A stretch of 64,000 nt of DNA from an uncultured Lachnospiraceae bacterium (GCA_910584965.1 CAJUDZ010000013.1:20064-84063); one strand, 5' to 3'. Positions 43,866 through 53,492 are shown, counted from the first letter of the stretch. Numbers and translations: made by a program. Notes: generated from the letters alone by a model not told the origin.

Positions 43866-44858
43866 TTATGTCTGTTTCCGGAAAATTGTTTCCAGAAAAT
43901 CCTGTTTTTCTTTTTCCTGTGCGAGAAGTTTCTCAAGTTTCTCCATGTTACGGCCCGGAATCCATGCCTTGCCGGAATTATAGTAGAAATTAACGATCTT
44001 CCAAAATTTCTCCGGATAAGCAAATCGATAATACAGCTGCATATAATCGTCATCCGACAGCGTTCTTTCTTCATCATAAGAACACAGAAGAAGATCCCCA
44101 AGCGTCTGCGACCAGTTGTTTTTCTCCAACAGCTTCCTCATAAAAAGATATAAATCCCTGACCGGATTATCCCGTATACATTTTTCAAAATTAACCAGGG
44201 CCATACCGTCCGATGTCCGTATAATATTATGATACTGATAATCGCCATGACATACAATAGGAAATTCTTCCAAATTTTTGTTTTTACCCGCCTTCATATA
44301 AAGGCGCATTTCCTCCGTAACCTGTATGGCGAGATCGAAAAAATAATCATAATGCTCAATTAAAAATATTTCAAAAGCGGTCTTCTGACTCTTTTCCCGC
44401 AGAAAACGCCGCACTTTTTTCAACTCTTTATTATGTTTCTCATATTCTTTTTCAATATGAAAGACCGGTTGGGAAGCCAGATTTTCCCAATCCGACAAAT
44501 CGGAACAATTATGCAGTCTGGCAAGAACGCGGACGGCCTGGCGGCATTCCTCAATTTCTCTGTTATTGCATTCTTTTCCTTCAAAATAACTTTTCACAAT
44601 ATAGGGAATCCTATCCTGGTCGTAGACGATCAGTTCGTTTTCCTTCGTCCTGAGAATGGACTCCACAGTCAGAAACCCGGCCTCCCGGATATTCTTTAGC
44701 AGCGTATCCTGAAAAAAGATCTTATTCGCCGGACCGTTATATTCCTTTAATATAAAAAGTCCCTTATCCGATTCACAAAGAATCGCACCCCTTCCCTTCC
44801 ATGTACGGCTGATTTCTATCTCGTAATTATCAAATAACCCGACCGCTCTGTCATTCAC
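43866..44858 (-). CDS. CotS-family spore coat protein (kinase-fold)
   Basis: About 330 residues from the GTG at 44858, which has GGGAGG 7 bases upstream; that site lies inside the longer ATG-initiated frame. An aminoglycoside-phosphotransferase-like fold: an N-terminal Lys strand (GLFILKEYNG), the catalytic-loop motif VCHGDYQYHNII, then the metal-binding region VNFEKCIRDNPVRDLY, where the usual Asp is Asn-Phe-Glu. CotS/YutH proteins are spore coat components of uncertain activity. Together with the SpoIIE-like and YabPQ genes it confirms a spore former. Confidence 0.85.
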   Translation of the reverse strand: MNDRAVGLFDNYEIEISRTWKGRGAILCESDKGLFILKEYNGPANKIFFQDTLLKNIREAGFLTVESILRTKENELIVYDQDRIPYIVKSYFEGKECNNREIEECRQAVRVLARLHNCSDLSDWENLASQPVFHIEKEYEKHNKELKKVRRFLREKSQKTAFEIFLIEHYDYFFDLAIQVTEEMRLYMKAGKNKNLEEFPIVCHGDYQYHNIIRTSDGMALVNFEKCIRDNPVRDLYLFMRKLLEKNNWSQTLGDLLLCSYDEERTLSDDDYMQLYYRFAYPEKFWKIVNFYYNSGKAWIPGRNMEKLEKLLAQEKEKQDFLETIFRKQT

Positions 44859-45028
44859 AAAAATACCTCCCATTTCAGATCATTCATAAGGTATAGTTCT
44901 CACCTGATAAAGCCTCTGCTTTGTAAGGTCCTTACCCGGTTAAATCTTTACCTGATAAATTCTCTGTTCCTCGTCTATCCTATCTTATGAGAAAGTATGG
45001 AAAAGTATGATTTTTTTGTCGGTTAATC

Positions 45029-46354
45029 TTACAGCTGCAAAAGAGAAAGCAAATACTCTTTTTGATTATGTTCCGGTTCTTCCAAAACCGCTTCCAGCAA
45101 TTTATGAAGCGCCGTTCCTATCTCCCGCCCGGGCTTCATTCCGGCCGCAATCAGGTCGCCGCCTGTTACCGCCAGATCTTTCAGCGAAAGACAGTTTTTT
45201 TCCTCTATAATCCGCCCGTATATGGATTTCAATGTTTCAAGTTCCGATAATTTTTCATCCCGCTGATATTCGCTCTGTGCCATAATATCGGCATATTTGA
45301 CGGAAAACAACAGAGGAAAAATGTCTTCCCCTATATCGCTGACCGCCCTTCTGATACTTTTTGCATTCGTTTCTATTTTCCTGTCATGATACCTGACAAG
45401 CTTTTTTACTTTATCGATCGTATCGTTGTCAAATTTTAACCGCTTCAGAATCCTGACGGTCAATTCTTCTCCCACAGCCGCATGCCCATGATTATGTGTA
45501 ATTCCTTCTTCATCAATTGTAAGCGTCCGGGGTTTTCCGATATCGTGAAAAAGCATCGCAAGGCGCAGCACCTTATCGTTTTCCACATAAGAAAGGGTAT
45601 GAAGGATATGTTCTCCGACACTGTAACAGTGATGGGGATTATTCTGTTCCGTTTCCATGCAGATGTCAAATTCCGGAAATACCTGTGCGGTAATTCCCGT
45701 TTCATATGCAATCCTGAAAAAATCGGGATGGGCCGATGTCATCAGCTTTACCAGTTCGGTCCGGATCCGCTCCGCGCTGATATTTTGTATCGTCGGCGCC
45801 AGCTTTCTTATCGCCTTCTTTGTATTTTCCTCGATTGCGTAGCCAAGCTGTGCCGAAAAACGGACGGCCCGCATCATACGAAGAGCATCTTCCGTAAAGC
45901 GTTCTTCCGCATCGCCCACACAACGGATCAGGCCCTGTTTCATATCCTGTACGCCTTCGTATAAATCAATCAGTCCGTCTTTGGAATTATATGCCATCGC
46001 ATTGATGGTAAAATCGCGGCGCCGTAAATCTTCTTTCAGATTGGATGTAAAGGTCACATCTTTGGGATGACGGCTGTCCTCGTATTTTCCATCAATGCGA
46101 TAAGTTGTAATTTCAAAACCTTCTTTGCCGATCATAATGGTAACGGTTCCGTGTTGGATACCTGTATCGATCGTTCTGTCAAAAAGCATTTTCACCTCTT
46201 CCGGTTTTGCGGAAGTCGTAATATCCCAGTCGTCGGGTTCTTTTCCAAGAATCGAATCTCTGATACATCCGCCGACCGCATAGGCTTCATAGCCTGCTGC
46301 CTGAATCTTTTCTATAATATCCTCTGCTTTTCGGGGTAATTGTATCCGAACCAT
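45029..46354 (-). CDS. cca: CCA tRNA nucleotidyltransferase with HD domain
   Basis: 441 residues. Nucleotidyltransferase head: AVGGCIRDSILGKEPDDWDITT with the catalytic Asp pair, and RRDFTINAMAYN. The RNA-binding region is followed by an HD domain (LRLAMLFHDIGKP, HNHGHAAVG) and a C-terminal helical part. It adds or repairs CCA at tRNA 3' ends. None of the full-length tRNAs in this window encode CCA, so the enzyme is essential for their maturation. Confidence 0.94.
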   Translation of the reverse strand: MVRIQLPRKAEDIIEKIQAAGYEAYAVGGCIRDSILGKEPDDWDITTSAKPEEVKMLFDRTIDTGIQHGTVTIMIGKEGFEITTYRIDGKYEDSRHPKDVTFTSNLKEDLRRRDFTINAMAYNSKDGLIDLYEGVQDMKQGLIRCVGDAEERFTEDALRMMRAVRFSAQLGYAIEENTKKAIRKLAPTIQNISAERIRTELVKLMTSAHPDFFRIAYETGITAQVFPEFDICMETEQNNPHHCYSVGEHILHTLSYVENDKVLRLAMLFHDIGKPRTLTIDEEGITHNHGHAAVGEELTVRILKRLKFDNDTIDKVKKLVRYHDRKIETNAKSIRRAVSDIGEDIFPLLFSVKYADIMAQSEYQRDEKLSELETLKSIYGRIIEEKNCLSLKDLAVTGGDLIAAGMKPGREIGTALHKLLEAVLEEPEHNQKEYLLSLLQL

Positions 46355-46425
46355 AAACAGCCATACCTTTCTGTCAGCCTGTAAAAACCATTATTTCCGT
46401 TTTCGGCATCATTCTTATTTTTTTC

Positions 46426-46659
46426 TTATCCGATACCCGGTCCGCGGAACAGATTCGCCGGGTCGCTGAAATGAACCTCTTCGTCTTCATCTCTTAGAGA
46501 AGCGCTTATTCTGTCTACTTCCTTGTCGGATAAAATACTTCTGTTTCTTTCAATATATTCTTTTTTTTCATCATCAGACATATTGGAAAACTGATTCATA
46601 GCCAGCCTGTCCGCCGCCATGGCGTAACCAAGCTCTAACGGCATCTGGTTAAAGTCCAT
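46426..46659 (-). CDS. Small acidic conserved protein, hypothetical
   Basis: 77 residues, helical, no membrane segment: N-terminal MDFNQMPLELGYAMAADR, a middle helix rich in Asp/Glu/Lys, and a Gly-Pro-Gly C-terminus. Similar short proteins starting MDFNQLP are common in Lachnospiraceae (from memory), without a known role. It sits 71 bp upstream of cca and may share its transcript. Confidence 0.7.
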   Translation of the reverse strand: MDFNQMPLELGYAMAADRLAMNQFSNMSDDEKKEYIERNRSILSDKEVDRISASLRDEDEEVHFSDPANLFRGPGIG

Positions 46660-46766
46660 CGTATTTTCATTCCTTTCTGTATTGTACTTTTATATCACTC
46701 TTCATTCAACATTTCATGAACGCAGTTTATGATATACAAAGTTAGCGTATACAGAAAAGAATCATT

Positions 46767-49019
46767 TTATGCCAGTGTGCAGATTCCTCTCAGGCGAATA
46801 TCTTCACAGGAAGCTCCGATCAGAATTTCATAGTCTCCCGGATCCACAGTAAAAGCATGTCCATCGCTGTCAAAATATGAGAAATCACGGCGGCTTAATA
46901 TTAAAGTGACCTTTCCGGTTTTCCCCGGCTGTAATTTAACCTTTGCAAAAGCTTTCAGCTCTTTGGCCGGGCGGTCAATTTTCGGTGCGATCGGCGCAAT
47001 ATACAACTGTACGACTTCCGCTCCCGCCAGTTTTCCTGTATTTTTCACACTGAAATGCACTTTAACGGCACGATTTCCGTCTTTTTCCTGTTTCAGGGAT
47101 AAATTGCTGTAAACAAATTTCGTATAGGAAAGCCCGTGTCCGAAACAAAAGGCCGGCACAATTCTTTCTTTATCGAAATAACGGTATCCATAGTATAGTC
47201 CCTCGGACAGGCTGATGCTGCCGCGTATGCCCGACTGTCCGTTCTTCGCTGTAATACAGTCTTCATATCCGGCAGGAAATGTTTCGGCCAGTTTGCCGGA
47301 AGGATTTACTTCTCCGAAAATGATTTTTGCAAATGCTCTTCCCGTTTCCATGCCGGCATAATAACTCCACAGAATCGTTTCCGCCTTATCTCTCCAGGGC
47401 ATTTCCACAGGCGAACCGCCGATCAGTGCGATGACGCAGTCTTTTCTTATTTTCAAAAGCTCTTCGATTAACATATCCTGCTCATAAGGAAGCCTCATAT
47501 CGTCTCTGTCAAGACCTTCGCTGTCAAAATCATGATTCAGGCCGCCGATAAAAATAACCTCATCCGCTTCTTTCGCCGCCTTCAGAGCTTCTTCAAACAA
47601 TCTGATATTTTTCTCATGAATCAATTGATTTTCTTTTTCTTTCCGTGCCGCTTTCTCTTCCTCTTCTTTGCGGCAGATTTCCTCTTTTTCCTGCGTGTTA
47701 AGAGACTCTTCTCCCTCTTTTCTGACCGCAAGCCCGATATCCGTATCTTCCAGTTCATCCAGGCTCTTTTCCTGCCAGTTGTTGCTGAAAGCCTTTGGTT
47801 TTTCAGGCACGTAATATCCCGGCTTATAAATTACTTCCGTATTTCCGCCGAGAAACATCTTTATGCCCATCAACGGACAGATTTCATAAAGGGACTTAAT
47901 TTCCGCGCTGCCGCCTCCATCGGAATGAATTTTTACGGCATTCTGGCCAATTACTGCAATTTTTCTGATTTTGTCCCGGTTAAGCGGCAGCTTATTTTCC
48001 TTATTTTTCAAAAGTATCATTGATTCTTCTGCCGTACGAAGCGTTACTTCCCTGTGAGCCGGACTGTTATAAACGCCTGCTTTTCTCGTATTTTTCTGCT
48101 TTCCTATCATTTTCAGACGGAACATCATTCGGAGAATGTTGCGCACCTTGCCGTCAACTGCGGATTCCGGAATTTCTCCTTTTTCGATTGCTTCTTTCAG
48201 CGGATTTGCAAATCTGTAATCATCAAAATCCGGAAATACCGACATTTCCACATCCATTGACACTTCGGCCGCCTGTTTCGTCTTATGCACGGCCCCCCAG
48301 TCGCTGATTACGGTACCGTCATATCCCCACTCTTCTCTCAAAATGGTATCTAGGAGCTGCTTATTTTCACAACAATGCGTTCCGTTGATCATGTTATAAG
48401 CGCCCATCAGGGAATAAGTACCACCTTCCTGTACGGCCGCCTGAAAGGCCGGAAGATATATTTCATACAAAGTCCTGTCATCTACAATCGTATCCACCAT
48501 CAGCCTGTCCGTTTCCTGTACATTGCAGGCGAAATGCTTGACACAGGCCGCAACGTCATTTTCCTGAACGCCTTTGACAAAAGGAACGACGAGAGAAGCC
48601 GCCAGTTTCGGATCCTCACTCATATACTCAAAATTTCTTCCGCAAAGCGGATCTCTTTTTATATTGATACCGGGAGCGAGAATGACATCTTTGCCGCGTC
48701 CTCTTGCTTCTTCTCCGAGAACGTAACCCGACTGATATGCAAGTTCCCGGTTCCAGGAAGACGCGAGCGCGCTGTTGCTCGGCATATAAGTAACGTAATC
48801 ATCATGATTTCCTGTCGGAATCCATCTTTCATTATGAAATTCGTTTCGAACACCCATCGGGCCGTCGGAACATTTTAACGGCGGAATATCCAAACGCTCC
48901 ACCGCTCCTGTGCGGAACAGTCCCGCACCATGAATCATGGCAATTTTTTCATCCAATGTCAGTTTCTTTAATAATTTCTCGATCTGATCTTCTATTTTTT
49001 TGTCATTTCTGGTATTCAA
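46767..49019 (-). CDS. Glycoside hydrolase family 3 beta-glucosidase
   Basis: About 750 residues from a TTG at 49019 (AGGGA 8 bases upstream). The longer frame to 49112 contains the promoter and is unlikely to be translated. The TIM barrel carries the nucleophile Asp in VISDWGAVH and the substrate-site DGPMGVR; a C-terminal alpha/beta sandwich holds the IGGLNHDFDSEG acid/base region; it ends in a fibronectin-III-like domain (GAEVVQLYIAP). A charged helical insertion of about 40 residues (EEEEKAARKEKENQ) interrupts the second domain. No signal peptide, so it hydrolyses imported beta-glucosides. Confidence 0.92.
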   Translation of the reverse strand: MNTRNDKKIEDQIEKLLKKLTLDEKIAMIHGAGLFRTGAVERLDIPPLKCSDGPMGVRNEFHNERWIPTGNHDDYVTYMPSNSALASSWNRELAYQSGYVLGEEARGRGKDVILAPGINIKRDPLCGRNFEYMSEDPKLAASLVVPFVKGVQENDVAACVKHFACNVQETDRLMVDTIVDDRTLYEIYLPAFQAAVQEGGTYSLMGAYNMINGTHCCENKQLLDTILREEWGYDGTVISDWGAVHKTKQAAEVSMDVEMSVFPDFDDYRFANPLKEAIEKGEIPESAVDGKVRNILRMMFRLKMIGKQKNTRKAGVYNSPAHREVTLRTAEESMILLKNKENKLPLNRDKIRKIAVIGQNAVKIHSDGGGSAEIKSLYEICPLMGIKMFLGGNTEVIYKPGYYVPEKPKAFSNNWQEKSLDELEDTDIGLAVRKEGEESLNTQEKEEICRKEEEEKAARKEKENQLIHEKNIRLFEEALKAAKEADEVIFIGGLNHDFDSEGLDRDDMRLPYEQDMLIEELLKIRKDCVIALIGGSPVEMPWRDKAETILWSYYAGMETGRAFAKIIFGEVNPSGKLAETFPAGYEDCITAKNGQSGIRGSISLSEGLYYGYRYFDKERIVPAFCFGHGLSYTKFVYSNLSLKQEKDGNRAVKVHFSVKNTGKLAGAEVVQLYIAPIAPKIDRPAKELKAFAKVKLQPGKTGKVTLILSRRDFSYFDSDGHAFTVDPGDYEILIGASCEDIRLRGICTLA

Positions 49020-49079
49020 CTCATTTATCCCTGCCTTTCCTTTATCATGCAGCAACCGGGTGCAGATTATCTTATGTCT

Positions 49080-49108
49080 AGTATATCCGCTCTTTTCTTT
49101 GAATACAA
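49080..49108 (-). promoter_or_regulatory. GH3 promoter
   Basis: On the minus strand: TTGTAT (49103-49108), 17-bp spacer, TATACT (49080-49085). It lies inside the longest possible reading frame and decides for the downstream TTG start. Confidence 0.75.
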
Positions 49109-49204
49109 GCATGAAGAAAGCAAAGATTTTCCGGTATTTTCTAAAGTATAAAAGATTCTTATAAAAAGTTACAAAAAGTTCTTATAAAAATATCTCAGTA
49201 ATTA

Positions 49205-49234
49205 TTGACAAACACATGCAAAATATTGTATTAT
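49205..49234 (+). promoter_or_regulatory. tRNA-Pro promoter
   Basis: TTGACA (49205-49210), 18-bp spacer, TATTAT (49229-49234), about 30 bp before the tRNA. Confidence 0.8.
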
Positions 49235-49263
49235 CTTAGTTGTGCAAAAGATTATTGCAACAG

Positions 49264-49337
<74 letters not shown>

Positions 49338-49345
49338 TTCCAAAC

Positions 49346-49377
49346 AAAAAACTCTGAAATGATTTTCAGAGTTTTTT
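49346..49377 (+). terminator. Terminator after tRNA-Pro
   Basis: AAAAAACTCTGAAA / TTTCAGAGTTTTTT, a 14-bp stem with a TGAT loop ending in T's. Confidence 0.92.
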
Positions 49378-49748
49378 TATTTTCCTGTTCCATATTTTAT
49401 TTTCACTGTATTCTCTTATTCATTGAGAATACTATTTGCCGATACCATTGATAAGGAGGATTGTAAAAATCCTCCCCTCAACAGCTCAGGAAAGAAAAAG
49501 AATTGTTTCTGCCACTGTATCTTATTTATCTTCTCCGATATTCATGTAAAAATTACATGAATCTTTTTCTTTCCCGATATTTTCCCCTTTTACGACCCTT
49601 ATAATAACATATGATACGTTACCAAACCGTTACTTAAAAAGCAAATTTTGCAGCTTTTTGAGCAAAATTGGTAATTTTTATAATTTGAAATCGAATACCC
49701 CCAGTGAACAGGGGGATACATGCCCCTGTCCGCTGAGGGTAAAGTGTT
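49378..49748. other. Gene-free gap with several inverted repeats
   Basis: No coding frame is credible. It contains a GGAGGATT/AATCCTCC hairpin (about 49455-49478), a perfect 10-bp inverted repeat with a 3-bp spacer (ATTCATGTAA, 49540-49562), and the dispersed element at 49697-49740. Confidence 0.6.
49697..49740. repeat. Dispersed inverted-repeat element, copy 2
   Basis: Arms ACCCCCAGTGAACAGGGG (49697-49714) and CCCCTGTCCGCTGAGGGT (49723-49740) with an 8-nt centre; the same family as 3698-3740 and 18520-18540. It lies 8 bp after the trxA stop. Confidence 0.7.
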
Positions 49749-50072
49749 TTATGAAACCAAAATATTTTCTATTTTATCTTCCAGCTCTTTCTGAGGAACC
49801 GCGCCTATGATCGTTTCTTTTACCTGCCCATTGATAAAAATCATCATTGTCGGAATCGACATAACCCCATATTGTGAAGCCATCCTGTTTTCCTCGTCGA
49901 TATTGCACTTTCCGACTTTTACTTTACCGTCATATTTCTCCGCAAGTTTTTCCACAACCGGTGCCATCATTTTACACGGCCCGCACCAGTCTGCATAAAA
50001 ATCCACAAAAACCGGTATATTGGAGGAAAGTACCTCCTGTTCAAAATTTGCTTCTGTAAATTTGTATTCCAT
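49749..50072 (-). CDS. trxA: Thioredoxin
   Basis: 107 residues from the ATG at 50072 (AAGGAG upstream); the longer frame to 50111 has no site. Active site WCGPC, the cis-Pro segment SIPTMMIF, and normal length. It is a cytosolic disulfide reductase. It is downstream of trmB on the same strand. Confidence 0.97.
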   Translation of the reverse strand: MEYKFTEANFEQEVLSSNIPVFVDFYADWCGPCKMMAPVVEKLAEKYDGKVKVGKCNIDEENRMASQYGVMSIPTMMIFINGQVKETIIGAVPQKELEDKIENILVS

Positions 50073-50147
50073 TTTATTCTCCTTCCTGTTTAGATAAAAT
50101 TTTAATTGCAATGATGTTTTAATTGCAAAATTTTGACTTGAAAATGA

Positions 50148-50813
50148 TTAAGAATTTTTTTCTGTCCCGCTTCTTATTGCGGAAATAATATATTTACAAA
50201 TAGGATTTCCCATTGAAGAAAAACGTTCTTCGTATTCGGTCATAACATTTTCTTCCATCATTTTTGTATCATGATGCAGATCATGCGTTATTTTATCCAA
50301 CTGCCATCCGGCCGGTTCCAGTTCTTCGAGAGCAAATGCAAACAAATCCTGATTATCCGTTTTAAATTCCAGATTTCCCTCTTTGGTTAGTATAGTACGA
50401 TACCGGTTTAAAAATTCACGGGATGGAAGCCTTCTTTTCGCATGCCTGTCCTTTGGCCACGGATCGGAAAAATTCAGATAAATTTTATTTACTTCTCCTT
50501 CGCCAAATACATCTGTCAGTTCTTCCGCATCCATACGGATGAAATACAGATTGGGAAGTTCTTCTTTTTCCATTTTCTGAATGCCCCGGATTAAAACGCT
50601 TGAAAATTTCTCTATGCCAATATAGTTGATTTCCGGATGAAGCCTTGCCATATCCATAATAAAACGGCCTTTTCCCATGCCGATTTCAATCTGCAACGGA
50701 TTAGAATTGCCGAACAGCTCCCGCCACTTGTTTTTCCTTTCCTTAGGATTCTGAACAACAAACCGGCTTTGGGCAATCGCTTCCCGAGAACCGGCAACAT
50801 TACGTAATCTCAT
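50148..50813 (-). CDS. trmB: tRNA (guanine-N7-)-methyltransferase
   Basis: 221 residues. SAM-binding start IEIGMGKGRFIMDMA, YIGIEKFSSV, the family motif LNFSDPWPKDRHAKRRL, and a C-terminal TEYEERFSSMGNPICK. It makes m7G46 in the variable loop of tRNAs. It is divergent from the carboxypeptidase gene. Confidence 0.96.
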   Translation of the reverse strand: MRLRNVAGSREAIAQSRFVVQNPKERKNKWRELFGNSNPLQIEIGMGKGRFIMDMARLHPEINYIGIEKFSSVLIRGIQKMEKEELPNLYFIRMDAEELTDVFGEGEVNKIYLNFSDPWPKDRHAKRRLPSREFLNRYRTILTKEGNLEFKTDNQDLFAFALEELEPAGWQLDKITHDLHHDTKMMEENVMTEYEERFSSMGNPICKYIISAIRSGTEKNS

Positions 50814-50880
50814 TAGTTTACTCCCTGATCGTCATGATGGATTTTACTATCGTATTTTATGCTTTCTTTGCGTTTCATTG

Positions 50881-50958
50881 TACACTATTTTAAAAAGTAA
50901 GAAAAGAATATCTTAAAAAATACGGTAAAAATATTTTGTTTCTGTGCAAAATAGTGTA
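50881..50958. promoter_or_regulatory. Mirror-image promoters of trmB and the D,D-carboxypeptidase gene
   Basis: An 11-bp perfect inverted repeat, TACACTATTTT (50881-50891) and AAAATAGTGTA (50948-50958). On each strand AAAATAGTG leads directly into a -10-like hexamer: TACAAT toward trmB and TATAGT toward the carboxypeptidase gene. Confidence 0.55.
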
Positions 50959-51019
50959 TAGTGTAGATTGGACAAAGTTCCTTTTATCTTGTATTGTATT
51001 AACGGAGGCTTGATTATTC

Positions 51020-52543
51020 ATGAATTATATAAAAAACAGAAAACATTTGGCCCGGTTTATGTTGACGGTTTTTTTCTGTGTTTTTCTTTTTTCCAAATAT
51101 AGTGTAACAGCTCACGCAACTGCGGAAGAACTGGCGGCAGAGGCAGAAGCCAGAAAATTACTGCCGGTTCAGTCCGACGAAATCGAAAACTGGCCCACCG
51201 GTCCGCAGACAAGCGCTCAGGCCGCTATTTTGATGGATGCCAATACCGGTATTATTCTTTATGCCAAAAATATTCATGAAAAACTGTATCCGGCCAGCAC
51301 GACAAAGATTCTTACCTGTTTTCTCGCTATGGAGAACGGCAATCTGGACGACATGGTCCCTTTCAGTCATGAAGCCGTTTTCAGCGTTCCATTGGACGGC
51401 TCCAAGATGGGGATGAATGCGGGAGAATCCATTCCTTTAGAGGAAGCGCTCTATGGAATTTTGGTCGCTTCCGCCAATGAAGTATCCAACGCTGTTGCGG
51501 AATATGTCAGCGGTTCTATCAGCGATTTTATAGATTTGATGAATACACGTGCGGCGGAACTCGGCTGTACAGACTCTCATTTTTCCAATACCAACGGACT
51601 TTTTGACGAAAACCATTATACATCGGTCTATGATCTTGCACTGATTTCAAGCGCTTTTTTTCAGAATGAAATTTTATGCAAAATCAGCAATACCCCGCGT
51701 TATCATTTCGAACCTACAGAGACGCAGCCCGATGATTTTTATAAAAATAACAAGCATCAGCTCGTCAATGGTGAAATCCCCTATGAAGGTATTTTAGGGG
51801 GAAAAACAGGTTATACGGATCAGTCGAGGCAGACGCTTGTCACCTGCGCGGAAAAAAACGGCATGAAGCTGATCTGCGTTGTTTTTAAAGAAGAATCACC
51901 GGAACAGTTTACGGATACCGTTGAACTTTTCAACTATGGTTTTCAAAATTTTCAGGTATTAAATGTTTCCGAGAATGAAGACAAATTTAATATTGAAAAT
52001 GTTAATTTCTTTCAGGCCGAAAATGATATTTTCGGAAATTCCAAACCGATTTTATCGATTGACCCCGACAGCTATGTGATAGTTCCAAACATGGCAAATT
52101 TTTCCAATCTCGATTCTACGGTCGATTATCAGATTGAAGAAGAAGATCATGTGGCAAAAATCGATTATACCTATAATAATACCTATGTTGGAAGCGCTTA
52201 TGTAAATCTCTCCGAGTATGCCGAATCAATTTATCAGTTTGAGGCGATGGAATCTTCCGGAAATGATAAGAATAAATCCGTTGAAAACAATGACAAAAAG
52301 CAAAGTAAGGATACGGTTTCATCCTCCTCCGAATTGCAACAGGAGGATGACAAAATCATATACATCAATGTAAGAACGGTGCTGATCGGTGTTATGATTT
52401 TCGCTTCATTCTTTATCTGTTTTTTTATTATCCGGGCGCTTATTGTAAACAGTAACAATTCCAAGCGCAGGAAAAACCGTGTAGACAGAAAAAAACACCG
52501 AAGAGAACGTATCCGTTCTAACTTCGATGATTTTGATTTTTAG
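51020..52543 (+). CDS. dacA: D-alanyl-D-alanine carboxypeptidase (penicillin-binding protein 5 type)
   Basis: 507 residues. Signal peptide (about residues 11-33, cleavage near AHA). Penicillin-binding triad: S93-T-T-K96, S151-A-N153 and KTG in the GGKTGYT segment. A C-terminal domain, a charged linker and a C-terminal membrane helix (about residues 455-475) followed by a basic tail (KRRKNRVDRKKHRRERIR) anchor it. It trims the terminal D-Ala of peptidoglycan stem peptides. The transmembrane C-terminus differs from the amphipathic helix of E. coli PBP5. The gene converges on and overlaps the exonuclease gene by 26 bp. Confidence 0.92.
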   Translation: MNYIKNRKHLARFMLTVFFCVFLFSKYSVTAHATAEELAAEAEARKLLPVQSDEIENWPTGPQTSAQAAILMDANTGIILYAKNIHEKLYPASTTKILTCFLAMENGNLDDMVPFSHEAVFSVPLDGSKMGMNAGESIPLEEALYGILVASANEVSNAVAEYVSGSISDFIDLMNTRAAELGCTDSHFSNTNGLFDENHYTSVYDLALISSAFFQNEILCKISNTPRYHFEPTETQPDDFYKNNKHQLVNGEIPYEGILGGKTGYTDQSRQTLVTCAEKNGMKLICVVFKEESPEQFTDTVELFNYGFQNFQVLNVSENEDKFNIENVNFFQAENDIFGNSKPILSIDPDSYVIVPNMANFSNLDSTVDYQIEEEDHVAKIDYTYNNTYVGSAYVNLSEYAESIYQFEAMESSGNDKNKSVENNDKKQSKDTVSSSSELQQEDDKIIYINVRTVLIGVMIFASFFICFFIIRALIVNSNNSKRRKNRVDRKKHRRERIRSNFDDFDF

Positions 52544-53492
52544 CAGCTCTTTTTTCTTTCCGGTGCTGCCTGGCCTGTTCCTGCTTGTGAAAAATATTTT
52601 CTACCTCTGTTTCGGAAATAAATTTTTCGGTTTTTACGACATAGATCTGTCCGTTTTCCGCTTTTCGGATCCGTATTTTGGATTTCATATTGCCATGCAC
52701 ATCGCAGTATGAGATACAATAATAATGTTTTCCGTTTGGCGTAAACCATCGAATTTTTTTCTTCAGATTTTTATGACAAAGATAGCATTTCGTTGCAACG
52801 ATACCTCTGTCATTCATCGCCTTTATTTTGTCTTCAAATCCTCTGGAAATATATTTTGCATAAGACTCCTGCGGCACTTTGTCAAAGATAACGCGTATTT
52901 CTTCTTTTCTGCCTGCAGGAATATGAAAAACATCGAAAGAATAATTTTCCAGCACATTTTCGTCGATCATTGCCAGAATTTTTGCTGTATAGTATGCGTC
53001 GCTCAACGCTCTGTGAAATGGGATATCTTTTTTGATTTTCAGAAAGTCAATTGCATATTCCAGGGATTTTCGAGATTTTCTGTCTTCAAACGCAATACTG
53101 AATAATTTCTGAACATCCAGAAACCGAAACGGCCTGTCCGACATCGGCTCCATATTATAAAACCGGATATTTCTCTGAAGTTCTGTTAAATCCATAGAAC
53201 CCCAGGTACAGAATACATAATTATCTCCCCACCAGTTTCTAAATGCCCGCATCACTTCCGGAAAACACTTACCGTCCTTCAGTTGTTCCATTTGCAGATG
53301 AATAAGTTTTTTCGTAATATGATTCATCTCATGATAAACCTGAGGTCTGATCAGCTCGTTAAATTCATCCGTTTTTTCCCGTTGGCTATTCAGTTTTATC
53401 GCACCGATCTCAACGATTTCAAAAGGAAGATTTTTTTCCGTTTCTTCTCCGGCGCCTTGATTCCATTCTAAGTCCAATATGATATAATTCAT
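52518..53492 (-). CDS. DnaQ-fold 3'-5' exonuclease
   Basis: 324 residues. The N-terminal exonuclease domain starts YIILDLEWNQG (metal-binding DxE), with HRALSDAYYTAKIL as the HxxxxxD motif of the DEDDh group. The C-terminal third carries a Cys-His zinc-like segment (KCYLCHKNLKKKIRWF, CDVHGNMKSK) and a basic tail. Relatives are annotated as KapD/ERI-1-like exonucleases. It probably trims RNA or DNA 3' ends. It is the last chromosomal gene before the integrated element. Confidence 0.85.
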   Translation of the reverse strand: MNYIILDLEWNQGAGEETEKNLPFEIVEIGAIKLNSQREKTDEFNELIRPQVYHEMNHITKKLIHLQMEQLKDGKCFPEVMRAFRNWWGDNYVFCTWGSMDLTELQRNIRFYNMEPMSDRPFRFLDVQKLFSIAFEDRKSRKSLEYAIDFLKIKKDIPFHRALSDAYYTAKILAMIDENVLENYSFDVFHIPAGRKEEIRVIFDKVPQESYAKYISRGFEDKIKAMNDRGIVATKCYLCHKNLKKKIRWFTPNGKHYYCISYCDVHGNMKSKIRIRKAENGQIYVVKTEKFISETEVENIFHKQEQARQHRKEKRAAKNQNHRS

